Below the pieces are notes generated by a model that saw nothing but the letters and a program-made list of their open reading frames with translations, was not told where the DNA came from and made no database searches. 64,000 bases of DNA from Bradyrhizobium sp. CB3481 (GTDB taxonomy: Bacteria > Pseudomonadota > Alphaproteobacteria > Rhizobiales > Xanthobacteraceae): contig NZ_CP121647.1 in NCBI RefSeq assembly GCF_029714305.1, positions 7,646,501 to 7,710,500 on the forward strand. The letters are read 5' to 3'. The translations under genes and the position numbers were made by a program. Positions 26,851-36,755 of this stretch are shown here, in pieces (the first letter of the stretch is position 1; every line of letters begins with the position of its first letter).

Positions 26851-26967
26851 CCGTCATTGCGAGCGAAGCGAAGCAATCCATGCCTCTGCACGGGGATAGA
26901 TGGATTGCTTCGTCGCCTCAGCGCAAAATTGCTTCGCAATGTTGTCGCGAGCTCCTCGCAATGACGG
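26851..26967. repeat. Palindromic repeat, 'CATTGCGAG' family
   Basis: The ends are perfect 13-bp inverted repeats, CCGTCATTGCGAG (26851-26863) and CTCGCAATGACGG (26955-26967). Inside are GAAGCAATCCA and its partner TGGATTGCTTC. The element fills the yidC-yihA spacer. Confidence 0.85.
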
Positions 26968-26988
26968 TGAGAGAACGAGAACCTTCCC

Positions 26989-27639
26989 ATGACCGCCGAC
27001 ATCGATGCGACGCTGATCGAAGAAGGGCGAAAGCTCTTTGCCGGCGACTGGAAATTCGTCTGGGCCTCGCCCTCGATCGAGACGCTGCCGCCGATGGCGG
27101 GCATGGAGGTGGCGTTTGCCGGCCGCTCCAACGTCGGCAAATCGAGCCTGATCAACGCACTCACCGGCCGCAACGCGCTGGCGCGCACCTCGCACACGCC
27201 GGGCCGCACCCAGGAGCTGATCTTCTTCGATGGCCCGGACGGCGCAGGCCTGCGGCTGGTCGACATGCCCGGCTATGGCTACGCCTCGGCGCCCAAGACC
27301 CAGGTCGCCTCCTGGACCAAACTGATCCATCAATTCCTCTTGGGACGCGCCACGCTGGCGCGGGTCTATGTCCTGATCGACGCGCGCCACGGCATCAAGG
27401 ATGTCGATCAGGACGTCTTGAAGACGCTGGACAAGTCCGCGGTGAGCTATCAGGTGGTGCTGACCAAGGCGGACCAAGTGAAGAAGCTTGAGCTGGAGAA
27501 GAACATCGCTGAAACGACGGCGGCGCTCGCCAAGCATCCGGCGGCGTTTCCGGACATCCTGGTGACGTCCTCGCGCACCAGTGCCGGCATGCCCGAATTG
27601 CGCGCGGCCATGGTGCGGCTGTTGAAAGAGCGCAGCTAA
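26989..27639 (+). CDS. yihA: Ribosome biogenesis GTP-binding protein YihA/EngB
   Basis: This 216-residue GTPase shows G1 GRSNVGKSS (residues 45-53), a G2 threonine in the SHTPGRTQ switch I, G3 DMPGYG, G4 TKAD and a G5-like VTSSRTSAG. It belongs to the TRAFAC EngB family needed for late 50S assembly. It follows yidC after a repeat element, a pairing common in alphaproteobacteria. Its TAA shares one base with the ATG of the next gene (TAATG), so the two are probably translated together. Confidence 0.95.
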   Translation: MTADIDATLIEEGRKLFAGDWKFVWASPSIETLPPMAGMEVAFAGRSNVGKSSLINALTGRNALARTSHTPGRTQELIFFDGPDGAGLRLVDMPGYGYASAPKTQVASWTKLIHQFLLGRATLARVYVLIDARHGIKDVDQDVLKTLDKSAVSYQVVLTKADQVKKLELEKNIAETTAALAKHPAAFPDILVTSSRTSAGMPELRAAMVRLLKERS

Positions 27640-28010
27640 TGAACCGTACCGGCCGTATCCTGATCGTGCTCGCTGCGATCATGGGTGCCGACGGCGTCAT
27701 GCTGGCGGCAGCCTCTGCCCATGGCGCGAATGCCTCGCGGCTGGCGTCGGCCTCGTCGATGCTGCTGTTTCACGCGTGCGCGGTATTGGGTGCCGTCGCA
27801 TTGGCCGAGCGCGCCATCGTTCACGCGAAAATCGGCCTCCTCGCGGCGTTCGGCTTTGTTCTCGGCGCGAGCCTGTTCGCCGGCGATCTGACGCTGCGGC
27901 ACTATGCCGGCAACGGACTGTTTCCGATGGCCGCGCCGACCGGCGGGACACTGTTGATCGCCAGCTGGCTGGCGCTGGCGGTCGCGGCGGCCTGGCCGAG
28001 GCGGGGGTAA
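27639..28010 (+). CDS. DUF423 family small membrane protein
   Basis: This 123-residue protein consists of about four hydrophobic helices: ILIVLAAIMGADGVMLAAAS, LLFHACAVLGAVALAE, LLAAFGFVLGASLFAGDL and LLIASWLALAVAAAW. An AASAHG motif early and APTGGTLLIASWLAL late match DUF423 (YgdD/TMEM256-like). The function is unknown. It starts at a one-base overlap with yihA and is followed by a 224-base spacer without a gene. Confidence 0.85.
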   Translation: MNRTGRILIVLAAIMGADGVMLAAASAHGANASRLASASSMLLFHACAVLGAVALAERAIVHAKIGLLAAFGFVLGASLFAGDLTLRHYAGNGLFPMAAPTGGTLLIASWLALAVAAAWPRRG

Positions 28011-28234
28011 TCTCGCGTCCCGAACGCGGTGCAGCCTAGGCGATGCGTAGCATCGTCCGGTAATGCTCCGCAGAGCCGGGACCTACCGCAGCCACATGGG
28101 CCCCGGCTCAACAGCGCACCGCTCCGCGCTGCGCTGCGTCCGGGGCACGAGCCCCTGCAATTCCCCCACTTTGCGCCCTGCCCGCCAATCGGATAGAACC
28201 CGGCCCGACATCCGTAATTGGCGAGACCCGCTTC

Positions 28235-29131
28235 ATGACCTCAGCGCCGACTATCAGTGCTCTCGATCAAGCCCGCATCCTGTCGGAAGCGCTGCCGCAC
28301 ATGCAGCAATATGACGAAGAAACCATCGTCATCAAATATGGCGGCCACGCCATGGGCGCGGAGGAAACCGCCAAGGCATTCGCCCGCGATATCGTGCTGC
28401 TCGAGCAGACCGCGATCAATCCGGTGGTGGTGCATGGCGGCGGGCCGCAGATCGCGACCATGCTCAAGCGGCTCGGCATCCAGTCCGAATTCGCTGCCGG
28501 CCTGCGCATCACCGACGCCGCCACCATCGAGATCGTCGAGATGGTGCTGGCGGGTTCGGTCAACAAGCAGCTCGTCGGCTACATCAACGAAGCCGGCGGC
28601 AAGGCTGTTGGCCTCTCCGGCAAGGACGGCAACATGGTGAAGGCGAGCAAGACGTCGCGCACCATGGTCGATCCGGATTCGAACATCGAGAAGGCGGTCG
28701 ATCTCGGTTTCGTCGGCGATCCTGATAAGGTCGACCTCACGCTGTTGAACCAGTTGATCGGCTATGAGCTGATCCCGGTGCTGGCGCCGCTCGCGACCTC
28801 GCATGACGGCCACACGCTCAACGTCAATGCCGACACCTTTGCCGGTGCGGTCGCCGGCGCGCTGAAGGCCAAGCGGCTCTTGCTGCTGACCGACGTTCCC
28901 GGCGTGCTCGACAAGTCCAAGAAATTGATTCCGGAACTGTCGGTCAAGGACGCGCGCAAACTGATCGCCGACGGCACGATTTCCGGCGGCATGATCCCGA
29001 AGGTCGAGACCTGCATCTACGCGCTGGAGCAGGGCGTGCAGGGCGTCGTCATCATCGATGGCAAGATGCAGCACGCGGTGCTGCTCGAATTGTTCACCAA
29101 CCAGGGCACCGGCACGCTGATCCACAAGTGA
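28235..29131 (+). CDS. argB: Acetylglutamate kinase
   Basis: This 298-residue amino-acid kinase catalyses the second step of arginine synthesis, phosphorylating N-acetyl-L-glutamate. The signatures are [11 protein letters not shown] (residues 28-38), [14 protein letters not shown] (62-75), [29 protein letters not shown] and [11 protein letters not shown]. The long N-terminal helix ([20 protein letters not shown]) is typical of the hexameric, arginine-inhibited form. It stands alone without other arg genes. Confidence 0.97.
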   Translation: MTSAPTISALDQARILSEALPHMQQYDEETIVIKYGGHAMGAEETAKAFARDIVLLEQTAINPVVVHGGGPQIATMLKRLGIQSEFAAGLRITDAATIEIVEMVLAGSVNKQLVGYINEAGGKAVGLSGKDGNMVKASKTSRTMVDPDSNIEKAVDLGFVGDPDKVDLTLLNQLIGYELIPVLAPLATSHDGHTLNVNADTFAGAVAGALKAKRLLLLTDVPGVLDKSKKLIPELSVKDARKLIADGTISGGMIPKVETCIYALEQGVQGVVIIDGKMQHAVLLELFTNQGTGTLIHK

Positions 29132-29160
29132 TGAGTAAGGCGGCGACGCAAACCAAGACC

Positions 29161-29248
29161 GTCATGGCCGGGCTTGTCCTGGCCATCCACGTCTTTGTCG
29201 ACCGCCAAAAGGAAGACGTGGATGCCCGGGTCAAGCCCGGGCATGACG
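29161..29248. repeat. Palindromic repeat, 'CATGGCCGGGC..CATCCACG' family
   Basis: GTCATGGCCGGGCTTGTCC and CATCCACGTCTT on the left mirror AAGACGTGGATG and CCCGGGTCAAGCCCGGGCAT on the right. Its left boundary lies 30 bases after the argB stop. Similar elements lie at 36031 and 51917. Confidence 0.85.
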
Positions 29249-29280
29249 AGCGGAAAGCGCTGCAAGGCTTCCCGAAAAAA

Positions 29281-30294
29281 ATGCGTCAGTATGTCAGACG
29301 CACGATGCTGGCGCTGCAGGCCGCAGCCGTCTCGTTCTTCGTTTCCGCCCTGCCCGCGCTCGCCGACCTGAAACTCTGCAATCGCATGAGCTACGTCGTC
29401 GAAGCCGCGATCGGCATCGACGACAAGGCGGCGACGGCGACGCGGGGCTGGTTCCGGATCGATCCGGCCGCCTGCCGTGTGGTGCTGCAGGGCGCGCTTA
29501 CCGCCGACCGTATCCTCTTGAATGCGCGCGCACTCGGCGTCTATGGCGCCTCCCCGATCCCGCAGAACGGCAGCGACACGCTGTGCATCGCGCCCGACAA
29601 TTTCGTCATCGCCGCCGCCCGCCAGTGCCGCGGCAACCAGTCGCCGGCGCCGTTCACCCAGATCACGCCGACGCGGACCGACGACGGCAACCTCGTCGCC
29701 TATCTCGCCGAGGATAACGAATATGACGACGAGCAAGCGCGGCTCGCCGGCATCCAGCGGCTGCTCGTCATCGCCGGCTATGACGCCGCCCCGATCGACG
29801 GCGTCGACGGGCCGAAGACGCAGGCCGCGCTTGCGGCATTTTTGAAGAGCCGCGGGCTGTCGGCCGACATCGTGCAGTCGCAAAATTTCTTCACCACCAT
29901 GATCGAAGCCGTGCAGAAGCCGTCCTCCACCGGGCTGACCTGGTGCAACGACACGCCGCATAAGATCATGGCGGCGGTCGCCACCGACGACGGCAAGGTG
30001 GTGACGAGCCGCGGCTGGTACCGCATCGATCCCGGCAAGTGCCTGCATCCCGACGTGACCGGCCAGCCCAGGCAGGTCTACAGCTTTGCCGAGGCGGTCG
30101 ATGGCGACAACCGCACCATCAAATACCGCGACAGGCCGCTCAACTGGGGCGGCCCGAAAGAGCTGTGCACGCGCGAGAGCAAGTTCGAAGTCTCCGAACA
30201 GGGCGATTGCGGCAGCCGCGGCCTTGCGCCGATCGGCTTTGCGCCGGTCGATATATCGAGCGGCGGCAAGACGCTGCGATTTGCGATGCCGTGA
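29281..30294 (+). CDS. Secreted protein with two DUF1036 domains and a peptidoglycan-binding-like insert
   Basis: From the ATG at 29281 the protein has 337 residues and a signal peptide (RRTMLALQAAAVSFFVSALP followed by ALA-D). The frame is open further up, to 29128, but that stretch is a translated repeat element, so I reject that start. DUF1036-like blocks are KLCNRMSYVVEAAIG with GWFRIDP, and again WCNDTPHKIMAAV with SRGWYRIDPGKC. Between them, QRLLVIAGYDAAPIDGVDGP followed by KTQAALAAFL is a peptidoglycan-binding-like repeat. Cysteines recur at matching places in the two halves. It is probably a periplasmic envelope protein of unknown function. Confidence 0.8.
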   Translation: MRQYVRRTMLALQAAAVSFFVSALPALADLKLCNRMSYVVEAAIGIDDKAATATRGWFRIDPAACRVVLQGALTADRILLNARALGVYGASPIPQNGSDTLCIAPDNFVIAAARQCRGNQSPAPFTQITPTRTDDGNLVAYLAEDNEYDDEQARLAGIQRLLVIAGYDAAPIDGVDGPKTQAALAAFLKSRGLSADIVQSQNFFTTMIEAVQKPSSTGLTWCNDTPHKIMAAVATDDGKVVTSRGWYRIDPGKCLHPDVTGQPRQVYSFAEAVDGDNRTIKYRDRPLNWGGPKELCTRESKFEVSEQGDCGSRGLAPIGFAPVDISSGGKTLRFAMP

Positions 30295-30320
30295 GGTATG
30301 CTGTCGCCATTCATTCCGTT

Positions 30321-30459
30321 GTCGTCCCCGCGAAGGCGGGGACCCATAACCACAGGGTTGGGTTTTGGCCACTGGCGGCAACCACGATTGAAGGTAACAC
30401 GCGCCGTGCCTATCGATAATCTACACGGCGTATGGGTCCCCGCGTTCGCGGGGACGACG
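30321..30459. repeat. Palindromic repeat, 'GTCCCCGCG..CCCATA' family
   Basis: GTCGTCCCCGCGAAGGCGGG with GACCCATAACCA faces TATGGGTCCCCGCG and CGCGGGGACGAC. A second member lies at 54622. Confidence 0.8.
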
Positions 30460-30473
30460 GGAGTGTGAGTGCC

Positions 30474-31172
30474 ATGAAATCAGACTCCCCTCGTGCTTTC
30501 GGCCATATCGACACCTGGGTGTTCGACCTCGACAACACGCTGTACCCGCATCACGTCAATCTCTGGCAGCAGGTCGACGCGCGGATCGGCGAGTTCATCA
30601 GTGCATTCCTGAAGATCTCGCCGGAAGAAGCCCGCGTGATCCAGAAGGATTATTACCGCCGCTACGGCACCAGCATGCGCGGCATGATGACCGAGCACGG
30701 CGTGCGGGCCGACGACTACCTCGCCTATGTGCACAGGATCGATCACTCGCCGCTGGAGCCGAACCCGGCGATGGGAGCTGCGATCGCAAAGCTTCCGGGC
30801 CGCAAGCTGATCCTGACCAACGGCTCGACCGACCATGCCGGCGCAGTGCTGGACCGGCTCGGCATTTCACATCATTTCGAGGCAGTGTTCGACATCATCG
30901 CCGCCGAGCTGGAACCGAAGCCGGCGCCGCAGACCTATGACCGCTTCCTGCGCGTCCACGGCGTGGACCCGTTGAGAGCGGTGATGTTCGAGGATCTCGC
31001 CCGCAACCTCGTGGTGCCGCATCAGCTCGGCATGACCACCGTGCTGGTGGTGCCCGATGGCGCCAAGGAAGTGGTGCGCGAGGATTGGGAGCTGGAAGGC
31101 CGCGACGCCGCCTATGTCGATCACGTCACGGATGATCTGACCGGGTTTTTGCAGAGGTTGAGTGAAAAGTAG
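30474..31172 (+). CDS. HAD-family pyrimidine 5'-nucleotidase-like hydrolase
   Basis: This protein has 232 residues from the ATG at 30474. An earlier in-frame ATG at 30432 lies inside the repeat and is rejected. HAD motif I is VFDLDNTLYP (nucleophile Asp), motif II is LILTNGSTDH, the conserved Lys is in LEPKPAPQTYDRF and the acidic motif is AVMFEDLARN. The helical cap contains YYRRYGTSMRGMM, typical of the SDT1/PpnN-type pyrimidine nucleotidases found next to dapD in rhizobia. The exact substrate is inferred. Confidence 0.88.
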   Translation: MKSDSPRAFGHIDTWVFDLDNTLYPHHVNLWQQVDARIGEFISAFLKISPEEARVIQKDYYRRYGTSMRGMMTEHGVRADDYLAYVHRIDHSPLEPNPAMGAAIAKLPGRKLILTNGSTDHAGAVLDRLGISHHFEAVFDIIAAELEPKPAPQTYDRFLRVHGVDPLRAVMFEDLARNLVVPHQLGMTTVLVVPDGAKEVVREDWELEGRDAAYVDHVTDDLTGFLQRLSEK

Positions 31173-31186
31173 CCTGGCCTCCAACC

Positions 31187-31294
31187 GTCATACCCCGCGA
31201 AGGCGGGGTATCCAGTACGCCGCGGCCTTCGAATGATCCTCCGAAGTCTCGGAGTACTGGATCACCCGCTTTCGCCTTTCGCGGGTGATGACAG
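31187..31294. repeat. Composite hairpin repeat, 'CCAGTA/TACTGG' family
   Basis: The outer GTCAT and ATGACAG ends, hairpins CCCCGCGAAGGCGGGG and CCCGCTTTCGCCTTTCGCGGG, and the inner CCAGTA and TACTGGAT boundaries define the family. It fills the spacer before dapD. Confidence 0.85.
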
Positions 31295-31378
31295 CCGTGA
31301 TGAGGCGAGCCTTGACTCTCCCTCGCCAAATCCCGAAAAAGCCCCCCAACTTCGCCCGAAATCCCCAAGGAAATCCCG

Positions 31379-32224
31379 ATGTCCCTGTCCGCGCTCGAGT
31401 CCACCGTCAACTCCGCTTTCGATGCCCGCGACGGCATTTCGACGTCGACCAAGGGCGAGGTGCGCGACGCCGTGGATTCCGCGCTCGAACTGCTCGACAA
31501 GGGCGAGGCCCGCGTCGCCGAGCGTGAGGCCTCGGGCAAGTGGAAGGTCAATCAGTGGCTGAAGAAGGCGGTGCTGCTATCGTTCCGCCTCAACGACATG
31601 GGCCAGATTCCGGGCGGCCCCGGCAAGGCGTCGTGGTGGGACAAGGTGCCCTCGAAGTTCGACGGCTGGGGCGAGAACCGTTTTCGCGACGCCGGCTTTC
31701 GCGCGGTGCCCGGCGCGATCGTGCGCCGCTCCGCCTTCATCGCCCGCAACGTCGTGCTGATGCCCTCCTTCGTCAACCTTGGCGCCTATGTCGATGAGGC
31801 GACCATGATCGACACCTGGTCGACGGTTGGTTCCTGCGCGCAGATCGGCAAGCGCGTGCACATTTCGGGCGGCGTCGGCATCGGCGGCGTGCTGGAGCCG
31901 CTGCAGGCCGAACCCGTCATCGTCGAGGACGACTGCTTCATCGGCGCGCGCAGCGAAGTGGCGGAAGGCGTCATCGTGCGCAAGGGCGCGGTGCTTTCGA
32001 TGGGCGTGTTCCTCGGCGCCTCCACCAAGATCGTCGACCGCGAGACCGGCGAAATCTTCATCGGTGAAGTGCCGGAGTATGCGGTCGTGGTGCCCGGCGC
32101 GCTGCCCGGCAAGCCCATGAAGAACGGCCAGATGGGCCCGTCCACCGCCTGCGCGGTGATCGTCAAGCGCGTCGACGAGCGCACCCGCGCGAAAACCAGC
32201 ATCAACGAGCTGCTGCGGGACTAG
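31379..32224 (+). CDS. dapD: Tetrahydrodipicolinate N-succinyltransferase
   Basis: This 281-residue protein catalyses succinylation of 2,3,4,5-tetrahydrodipicolinate in the lysine/diaminopimelate pathway. The N-terminal helical domain runs to about residue 100. The left-handed beta-helix hexapeptide repeats span about residues 105-230 ([40 protein letters not shown]). [18 protein letters not shown] is the conserved active-site stretch. dapE, the next-but-one enzyme of the pathway, follows after one intervening gene. Confidence 0.97.
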   Translation: MSLSALESTVNSAFDARDGISTSTKGEVRDAVDSALELLDKGEARVAEREASGKWKVNQWLKKAVLLSFRLNDMGQIPGGPGKASWWDKVPSKFDGWGENRFRDAGFRAVPGAIVRRSAFIARNVVLMPSFVNLGAYVDEATMIDTWSTVGSCAQIGKRVHISGGVGIGGVLEPLQAEPVIVEDDCFIGARSEVAEGVIVRKGAVLSMGVFLGASTKIVDRETGEIFIGEVPEYAVVVPGALPGKPMKNGQMGPSTACAVIVKRVDERTRAKTSINELLRD

Positions 32225-32348
32225 AATTCGGCCATTTTGGCCATGATCTGACCGGAAGCCGGGCCGGATCACGCCCCGGTCGAACCCCGGGCCTCACGGC
32301 GCGACCAATATACCGGAGGGCAGAACACCGCCGTTCGGAGGTCGACCG

Positions 32349-32981
32349 ATGGACTACGCCTGGTATCTGTTCGGTTTCAAGGGGCGCATCAACCGCGCCC
32401 GGTATTGGCAGGCGACGCTGATCATCCTGTGCTGGATGATCTTCCTGGGCATGCTCACGATCGGCGTTGTCGCCCTCTTCGGTGGTAAGGGGCCGATAAA
32501 TCTCGGCTACGGCGTCGAAGATCTCTTCAAGGTCTTCGATCCAGCTTCCTATCGATCCCTTTCCTTGGCCGACCTGCCTGCGATTGCTTTCAAGACGGCC
32601 TTCTCCGCGCTGTTCATGTGGGTCTGGCTGGCCACCTCGATCAAGCGGCTGCATGATCGCGACAAGAGCGGCTGGTGGGTGATTCTGTTTTTCACCGTTC
32701 CCCTCTACAACAAGTTCGTCGATCTGCTTCCTGACGACTCCTATTTCGCCGATGTCGTCTTTCCGTTTGGCCTCGCCGCCTTCGCTGGCTGCATCTGGAT
32801 CTTTGTCGAATTGTGCTTCCTCAAGGGCTCGCGAAATACCAACCGCTTCGGCCCCGACCCGCTCGCACCAAAGGCGCGGCCCGATACGCGGCCGCCCTGG
32901 GACCAGCAGAGCGAGATCGAAATGGTTCCCCATAAAGCTGGCCCGCCGCCGGTTTGGCGTGTTAAGCCGGGCTATGAATGA
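32349..32981 (+). CDS. DUF805 family membrane protein
   Basis: This 210-residue protein begins [20 protein letters not shown], the DUF805 hallmark (FxGRinRxxYW). Hydrophobic helices follow ([56 protein letters not shown]). The family motif [11 protein letters not shown] lies between the second and third helix. The function is unknown. It sits between dapD and dapE and overlaps dapE by eight bases, so it is cotranscribed with lysine genes; any functional link is not established. Confidence 0.88.
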   Translation: MDYAWYLFGFKGRINRARYWQATLIILCWMIFLGMLTIGVVALFGGKGPINLGYGVEDLFKVFDPASYRSLSLADLPAIAFKTAFSALFMWVWLATSIKRLHDRDKSGWWVILFFTVPLYNKFVDLLPDDSYFADVVFPFGLAAFAGCIWIFVELCFLKGSRNTNRFGPDPLAPKARPDTRPPWDQQSEIEMVPHKAGPPPVWRVKPGYE

Positions 32982-34140
32982 CGCCGTTTCCATCACCCGC
33001 GACCTCGTCCGCTGCCCTTCCGTAACCCCTGCCGATGCCGGCGCGCTCGGCGTCCTTGAACGGCTTTTGAAAGACGCCGGCTTCGAGGTGCACCGCGTCA
33101 CCTTCGGTGAACCCGGCACCGCCGACATCGACAATCTCTACGCCCGCATCGGCGACAGCGCGCCGCATATCACCTTTGCCGGCCATACCGACGTGGTGCC
33201 GGCGGGCGACGAGACCGCGTGGAGCCACGGCGCGTTCTCAGGCGACATCAAGGACGGCTTCCTCTACGGCCGCGGCGCGGTCGACATGAAGGGCGGCATC
33301 GCCTGCAGCGTCGCGGCCGTGCTGCAATATCTCACCGACAACGGCGGCAAGCCGCAAAAAGACGGTCGAGGCTCGATCTCGTTTTTGATTACGGGCGACG
33401 AGGAAGACGTCTCCGTCAACGGTACCATCAAGCTTCTGAAGTGGTGCGCCGAACGCGGCGAGAAATTCGATCATTGCGTGCTTGGCGAGCCCTCCAATGT
33501 CGAGGTGCTCGGCGACTGCATCAAGATCGGCCGCCGCGGCTCGCAATCCGGTACGCTGTATGTCGACGGCGTGCAGGGCCATGTCGCCTATCCGCACCGC
33601 GCGTCAAATCCGGTGCCGGATATCTCGCGGCTGATCGTGGCGCTCGCCGACGAGCCGCTCGATCACGGCAGCGCGCAGTTCCAGGCCTCCAACCTCGAAT
33701 TCACTTCCGTCGATGTCGGCAATACCGCCTCCAACGTGATCCCCGGCCAGGCGCGCGCCAAATTCAACATCCGCTACAACGACAACCATACCCAGGAGAC
33801 GCTGCGCGCGCTCGTCGAGGAGCGGCTGGCAAAAGCTTGCGGCAACCGCATCCGCGCCCGCATCGTGTGGGAGCCATCGAATTCCAACGTGTTCGTGACC
33901 AAACCCGGCGCCTTCACCGACCTTGCGGTGAGCGCGATCGAAGAGGTGACGGGACGCAGGCCCGAGCTCTCGACCTCCGGCGGCACGTCGGATGCGCGCT
34001 TCATTTCGAGCTACTGCCCGGTGATCGAATTCGGCCTGGTCGGCCAGACCATGCACCAGGTCGACGAGCGCACGCCGGTGTCGGATTTGGAGAAGCTGAC
34101 GAAGATCTATCGCGGGGTGCTGGACAGGTATTTTGCGTGA
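32974..34140 (+). CDS. dapE: Succinyl-diaminopimelate desuccinylase
   Basis: The protein has 388 residues from the ATG at 32974, which begins [20 protein letters not shown]; longer in-frame starts fall inside the DUF805 gene. It is an M20 zinc hydrolase: [16 protein letters not shown] (first His and catalytic Asp), [12 protein letters not shown] (bridging Asp), [13 protein letters not shown] (catalytic and metal Glu residues) and [11 protein letters not shown]. It removes succinate from N-succinyl-LL-diaminopimelate, feeding lysine and peptidoglycan synthesis. The last metal-ligand His is in GQTMHQVDE. Confidence 0.97.
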   Translation: MNDAVSITRDLVRCPSVTPADAGALGVLERLLKDAGFEVHRVTFGEPGTADIDNLYARIGDSAPHITFAGHTDVVPAGDETAWSHGAFSGDIKDGFLYGRGAVDMKGGIACSVAAVLQYLTDNGGKPQKDGRGSISFLITGDEEDVSVNGTIKLLKWCAERGEKFDHCVLGEPSNVEVLGDCIKIGRRGSQSGTLYVDGVQGHVAYPHRASNPVPDISRLIVALADEPLDHGSAQFQASNLEFTSVDVGNTASNVIPGQARAKFNIRYNDNHTQETLRALVEERLAKACGNRIRARIVWEPSNSNVFVTKPGAFTDLAVSAIEEVTGRRPELSTSGGTSDARFISSYCPVIEFGLVGQTMHQVDERTPVSDLEKLTKIYRGVLDRYFA

Positions 34141-34203
34141 TCCAGCCGTGGGGCTAGACAAAAACATCGAAAACAACCCCATGCACCGTAGGGATTGGGA
34201 CCG

Positions 34204-34941
34204 CTAGTACTCCACCCGCACCAGATATAGCCCCTCTGGCGGCGCGACGGGGCCGCAGGCGGCGCGGTTGCGGGCGGCTAGCGCGGCGGCGAGATCGTCG
34301 GCGTTCCAGCGGCCTTCGCCGACCCACACCAGCGAGCCCACCATCGAGCGCACCTGGCTGTGCAGGAACGAGCGGGCCGAAGTCAAAACCGAAATCGCGT
34401 CGCCTTCCCTGATCACGTCGAGTTGGTCGAGGGTCTTCTCCGGCGATTTCGCCTGGCATTCAGTATCGCGGAAGGTCGTAAAATCGTGCTTGCCGAGTAG
34501 CCGTTTTGCGGCGGCGTCCATCGCATCGGTGTCGAGATGGCGCGGCACCCGCCAGCTTCGCTTGATGTCGAGCGCGAGGTTGGCTCTGGTGTTGGTGATG
34601 CGATAGCGATAGTGCCGCCGCTTGGCGGAGAAGCGCGCTTCGAAATTGTCAGCCACGATATCAGCCGAAAGCACGCCGATCGGATGCGGGCGCAGATGCG
34701 CGTTCAACCCGTCGCGCAGCCGGCCCGGCGGAAACGGCTTTTCGATATCGCAATGCGCGACCTGGCCCAACGCATGGACGCCGGCATCGGTGCGGCCGGA
34801 GCCATGCACGCGAACGTTCTCGCCGCAGATCGCCTTCACCGCGGCCTCCAGCGTACCCTGCACGGTCGGCGCGTTGTCCTGGATCTGCCAGCCGGAGAAC
34901 GGCGTGCCGTCATATTCGATTGTTAGTTTGTAGCGGGGCAT
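34204..34941 (-). CDS. truA: tRNA pseudouridine(38-40) synthase
   Basis: This 245-residue protein begins [20 protein letters not shown]. The [18 protein letters not shown] motif is [14 protein letters not shown] (residues 47-60, with Asp in RTDAGVHA). [19 protein letters not shown] near 190 is the second conserved block. TruA converts uridines 38-40 in the anticodon arm of many tRNAs to pseudouridine. It is followed on the same strand by nothing close and preceded by fmt and def, a common alphaproteobacterial cluster. Confidence 0.96.
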   Translation of the reverse strand: MPRYKLTIEYDGTPFSGWQIQDNAPTVQGTLEAAVKAICGENVRVHGSGRTDAGVHALGQVAHCDIEKPFPPGRLRDGLNAHLRPHPIGVLSADIVADNFEARFSAKRRHYRYRITNTRANLALDIKRSWRVPRHLDTDAMDAAAKRLLGKHDFTTFRDTECQAKSPEKTLDQLDVIREGDAISVLTSARSFLHSQVRSMVGSLVWVGEGRWNADDLAAALAARNRAACGPVAPPEGLYLVRVEY

Positions 34942-34957
34942 CTCAATCCAGTCAGAG

Positions 34958-35061
34958 CTGTCATCGTCCGCGCAGGCGGACGATCCAGTACGCCGCAGCG
35001 TTTCGGTTCAATCCCAAAGGCCGCGGCGTACTGGATACCCCGCCTTCGCGGGGTATGACAG
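34958..35061. repeat. Composite hairpin repeat, 'CCAGTA/TACTGG' family
   Basis: The left hairpin is CGTCCGCGCAGGCGGACG and the right one is ACCCCGCCTTCGCGGGGT. The two hairpins differ in sequence, although the inner CCAGTACGCCGC and GCGGCGTACTGGAT boundaries are a perfect pair. It lies between fmt and truA. Confidence 0.85.
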
Positions 35062-35063
35062 CG

Positions 35064-35996
35064 TTAAGCGAGGCGCGCGCCGGCCTTCAGCGGTGTGCCG
35101 CGCAGGAAGTCCGCGGCCTTCATCCGCGCCTTGCCTTCGCGCTGCAGCTCCAGAATCCGGATGGCGCCGTCGCCGCAGGCGATAGCCAGATTGTCGTCGA
35201 GCACCTCGCCGGACGCGCCCGTCCCCTTAACGAACTCGCAGCGCAGCATCTTGATCCGCGCCGGCTCGCCATCACTTGCGATCTCGCACCAGGCGCCGGG
35301 AAACGGCGACAGCCCGTGAATGTGCCGCAGCACCGCGCGCGCGGGACGCTTCCAGTCGATCCGCGCTTCGGCCTTCTCGATCTTGGCGGCGTAGGTGACG
35401 CCATCCTCGCTCTGCTTAGCGAGTTGCAATCCGCCGCGCTCCAGCCCGCCCATCGCGCGCACCATCAGGTCGGCGCCGAGCGGCGCCAGTGCATCGTGCA
35501 GATCGGCCGCGGTCATGGCGTCCGTGATCGCAATCCGCTCGGCCATCGCGACGTCGCCGGTGTCGAGGCCGACATCCATCTTCATCACCATCACGCCGCT
35601 CTCGGCATCCCCGGCCATGATGGCGCGGTTGATCGGCGCGGCGCCGCGCCAGCGCGGCAACAGCGAAGCGTGCAGATTGAAGCAGCCGTAGCGCGGCGCG
35701 TCGAGAATGGATTGCGGCAGGATCATGCCGTAAGCGACCACGACGGCGGCGTCGGCATTATGCGCGCGGAATTCGGCGAGCGCTTCTGATGTCTTCAGCG
35801 TCGTCGGCGTCAGCACGGGAATGTCGAGCCGGCGCGCCTCCTGCTCGACCGGCGTCGGCTGCAGCTTCATGCCCCGCCCGGCCGGTTTTGGCACGCGAGT
35901 ATAGACGGCGACGACCTCTTGGCCATGGGCCACCAGTTCGAGCAGCGTCGGCACGGAGAAATCGGGCGTGCCCATGAAGATGAGGCGAAGCGGCAT
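35064..35996 (-). CDS. fmt: Methionyl-tRNA formyltransferase
   Basis: This 310-residue enzyme formylates Met-tRNAfMet using 10-formyltetrahydrofolate. [20 protein letters not shown] is the Rossmann-like start. The catalytic Asn/His region reads [20 protein letters not shown] (near residues 106-125), followed by [20 protein letters not shown]. The C-terminal OB-like domain (about 205-310) binds the tRNA acceptor. It pairs functionally with def, encoded just upstream on the same strand, which removes the formyl group after initiation. Confidence 0.97.
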   Translation of the reverse strand: MPLRLIFMGTPDFSVPTLLELVAHGQEVVAVYTRVPKPAGRGMKLQPTPVEQEARRLDIPVLTPTTLKTSEALAEFRAHNADAAVVVAYGMILPQSILDAPRYGCFNLHASLLPRWRGAAPINRAIMAGDAESGVMVMKMDVGLDTGDVAMAERIAITDAMTAADLHDALAPLGADLMVRAMGGLERGGLQLAKQSEDGVTYAAKIEKAEARIDWKRPARAVLRHIHGLSPFPGAWCEIASDGEPARIKMLRCEFVKGTGASGEVLDDNLAIACGDGAIRILELQREGKARMKAADFLRGTPLKAGARLA

Positions 35997-36030
35997 GGAA
36001 CGGAAATCCCAGGTCGATTTGGTTTACCCC

Positions 36031-36116
36031 GTCATGCCCGGGCTTGTCCCGGGCATCCACGTTCTTGCTTTCCTGCCGCCAAGACGTGGATGGCCGGGAC
36101 GAGCCCGGCCATGACG
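36031..36116. repeat. Palindromic repeat, 'CATGCCCGGGC..CATCCACG' family
   Basis: GTCATGCCCGGGCTTGTCCC and CATCCACGTTCTTG are mirrored by AAGACGTGGATGGCC and GAGCCCGGCCATGACG. It separates def from fmt. Confidence 0.85.
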
Positions 36117-36135
36117 GCTGAAAGGGGTGGAAGGC

Positions 36136-36663
36136 CTACCCCGTCGCGCGCTTGGCGGCCTTGGTAAACTTCTTCAGCACGCGGTCGCGCTTCAGCTTCG
36201 ACAGGTAGTCGACGAACAAGACGCCGTTGAGGTGGTCGATCTCGTGCTGGATGCAGGTGGCGAACAGCCCCTCGGCGTCTTCCTCCTGCACCTTGCCGTC
36301 GAGATCGGTGAAGCGGATGCGCACCCGCGCCGGACGCTCGACTTCCTCGTAATATTCGGGGATCGAGAGGCAGCCCTCCTCATAGACCGACAGTTCCTCG
36401 GACGCGGAGAGGATTTCCGGATTGATGAATACCCGCGGTTTCGGCTTGGTCTCGCCGTTCTCGTCCTTCTTGGCGAGATCCATGGTGATCAGCCGCAGCG
36501 GCTCGGCGACCTGGATCGCCGCCAGCCCGATGCCGGGCGCGTCGTACATGGTCTCGAACATGTCGTCGGCAAGCTTGCGGATCTGCGTCGTCACCTTCTC
36601 GACGGGTTTTGAGACGAGCCGCAACTGCTTGTCCGGCAGGATGATGATTTCTCTGATGGCCAT
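36136..36663 (-). CDS. def: Peptide deformylase
   Basis: The protein has 175 residues from the ATG at 36663, which begins [19 protein letters not shown]; a further upstream in-frame ATG would add 12 residues without family support. The three metalloprotease motifs are present: GIGLAAIQV (motif 1), EGCLSIP with the metal-ligand Cys (motif 2) and QHEIDHLNG with two His ligands and the catalytic Glu (motif 3). It removes the formyl group from nascent proteins. It is divergent from rmuC across a spacer holding two CtrA-like sites. Confidence 0.97.
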   Translation of the reverse strand: MAIREIIILPDKQLRLVSKPVEKVTTQIRKLADDMFETMYDAPGIGLAAIQVAEPLRLITMDLAKKDENGETKPKPRVFINPEILSASEELSVYEEGCLSIPEYYEEVERPARVRIRFTDLDGKVQEEDAEGLFATCIQHEIDHLNGVLFVDYLSKLKRDRVLKKFTKAAKRATG

Positions 36664-36715
36664 AGCGCGCGATTTAAGCCGCTGATTTGCCGGGGTCAAT
36701 GCGCGGCGGAACAGG

Positions 36716-36755
36716 TTAAGGCGGCCTTAACCATGATTTTTAAGGCGGCGTTAAC
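36716..36755. promoter_or_regulatory. Two tandem CtrA-type sites (TTAA-N7-TTAAC)
   Basis: TTAA (36716-36719), seven bases, then TTAAC (36727-36731) forms one full site. TTAA (36740-36743), seven bases, then TTAAC (36751-36755) forms a second, 24 bases downstream. Both match the alphaproteobacterial CtrA consensus exactly. A third TTAAC follows at 36764 with off-consensus spacing. They lie 80-120 bases upstream of rmuC and 53-92 bases upstream of def. Confidence 0.6.
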
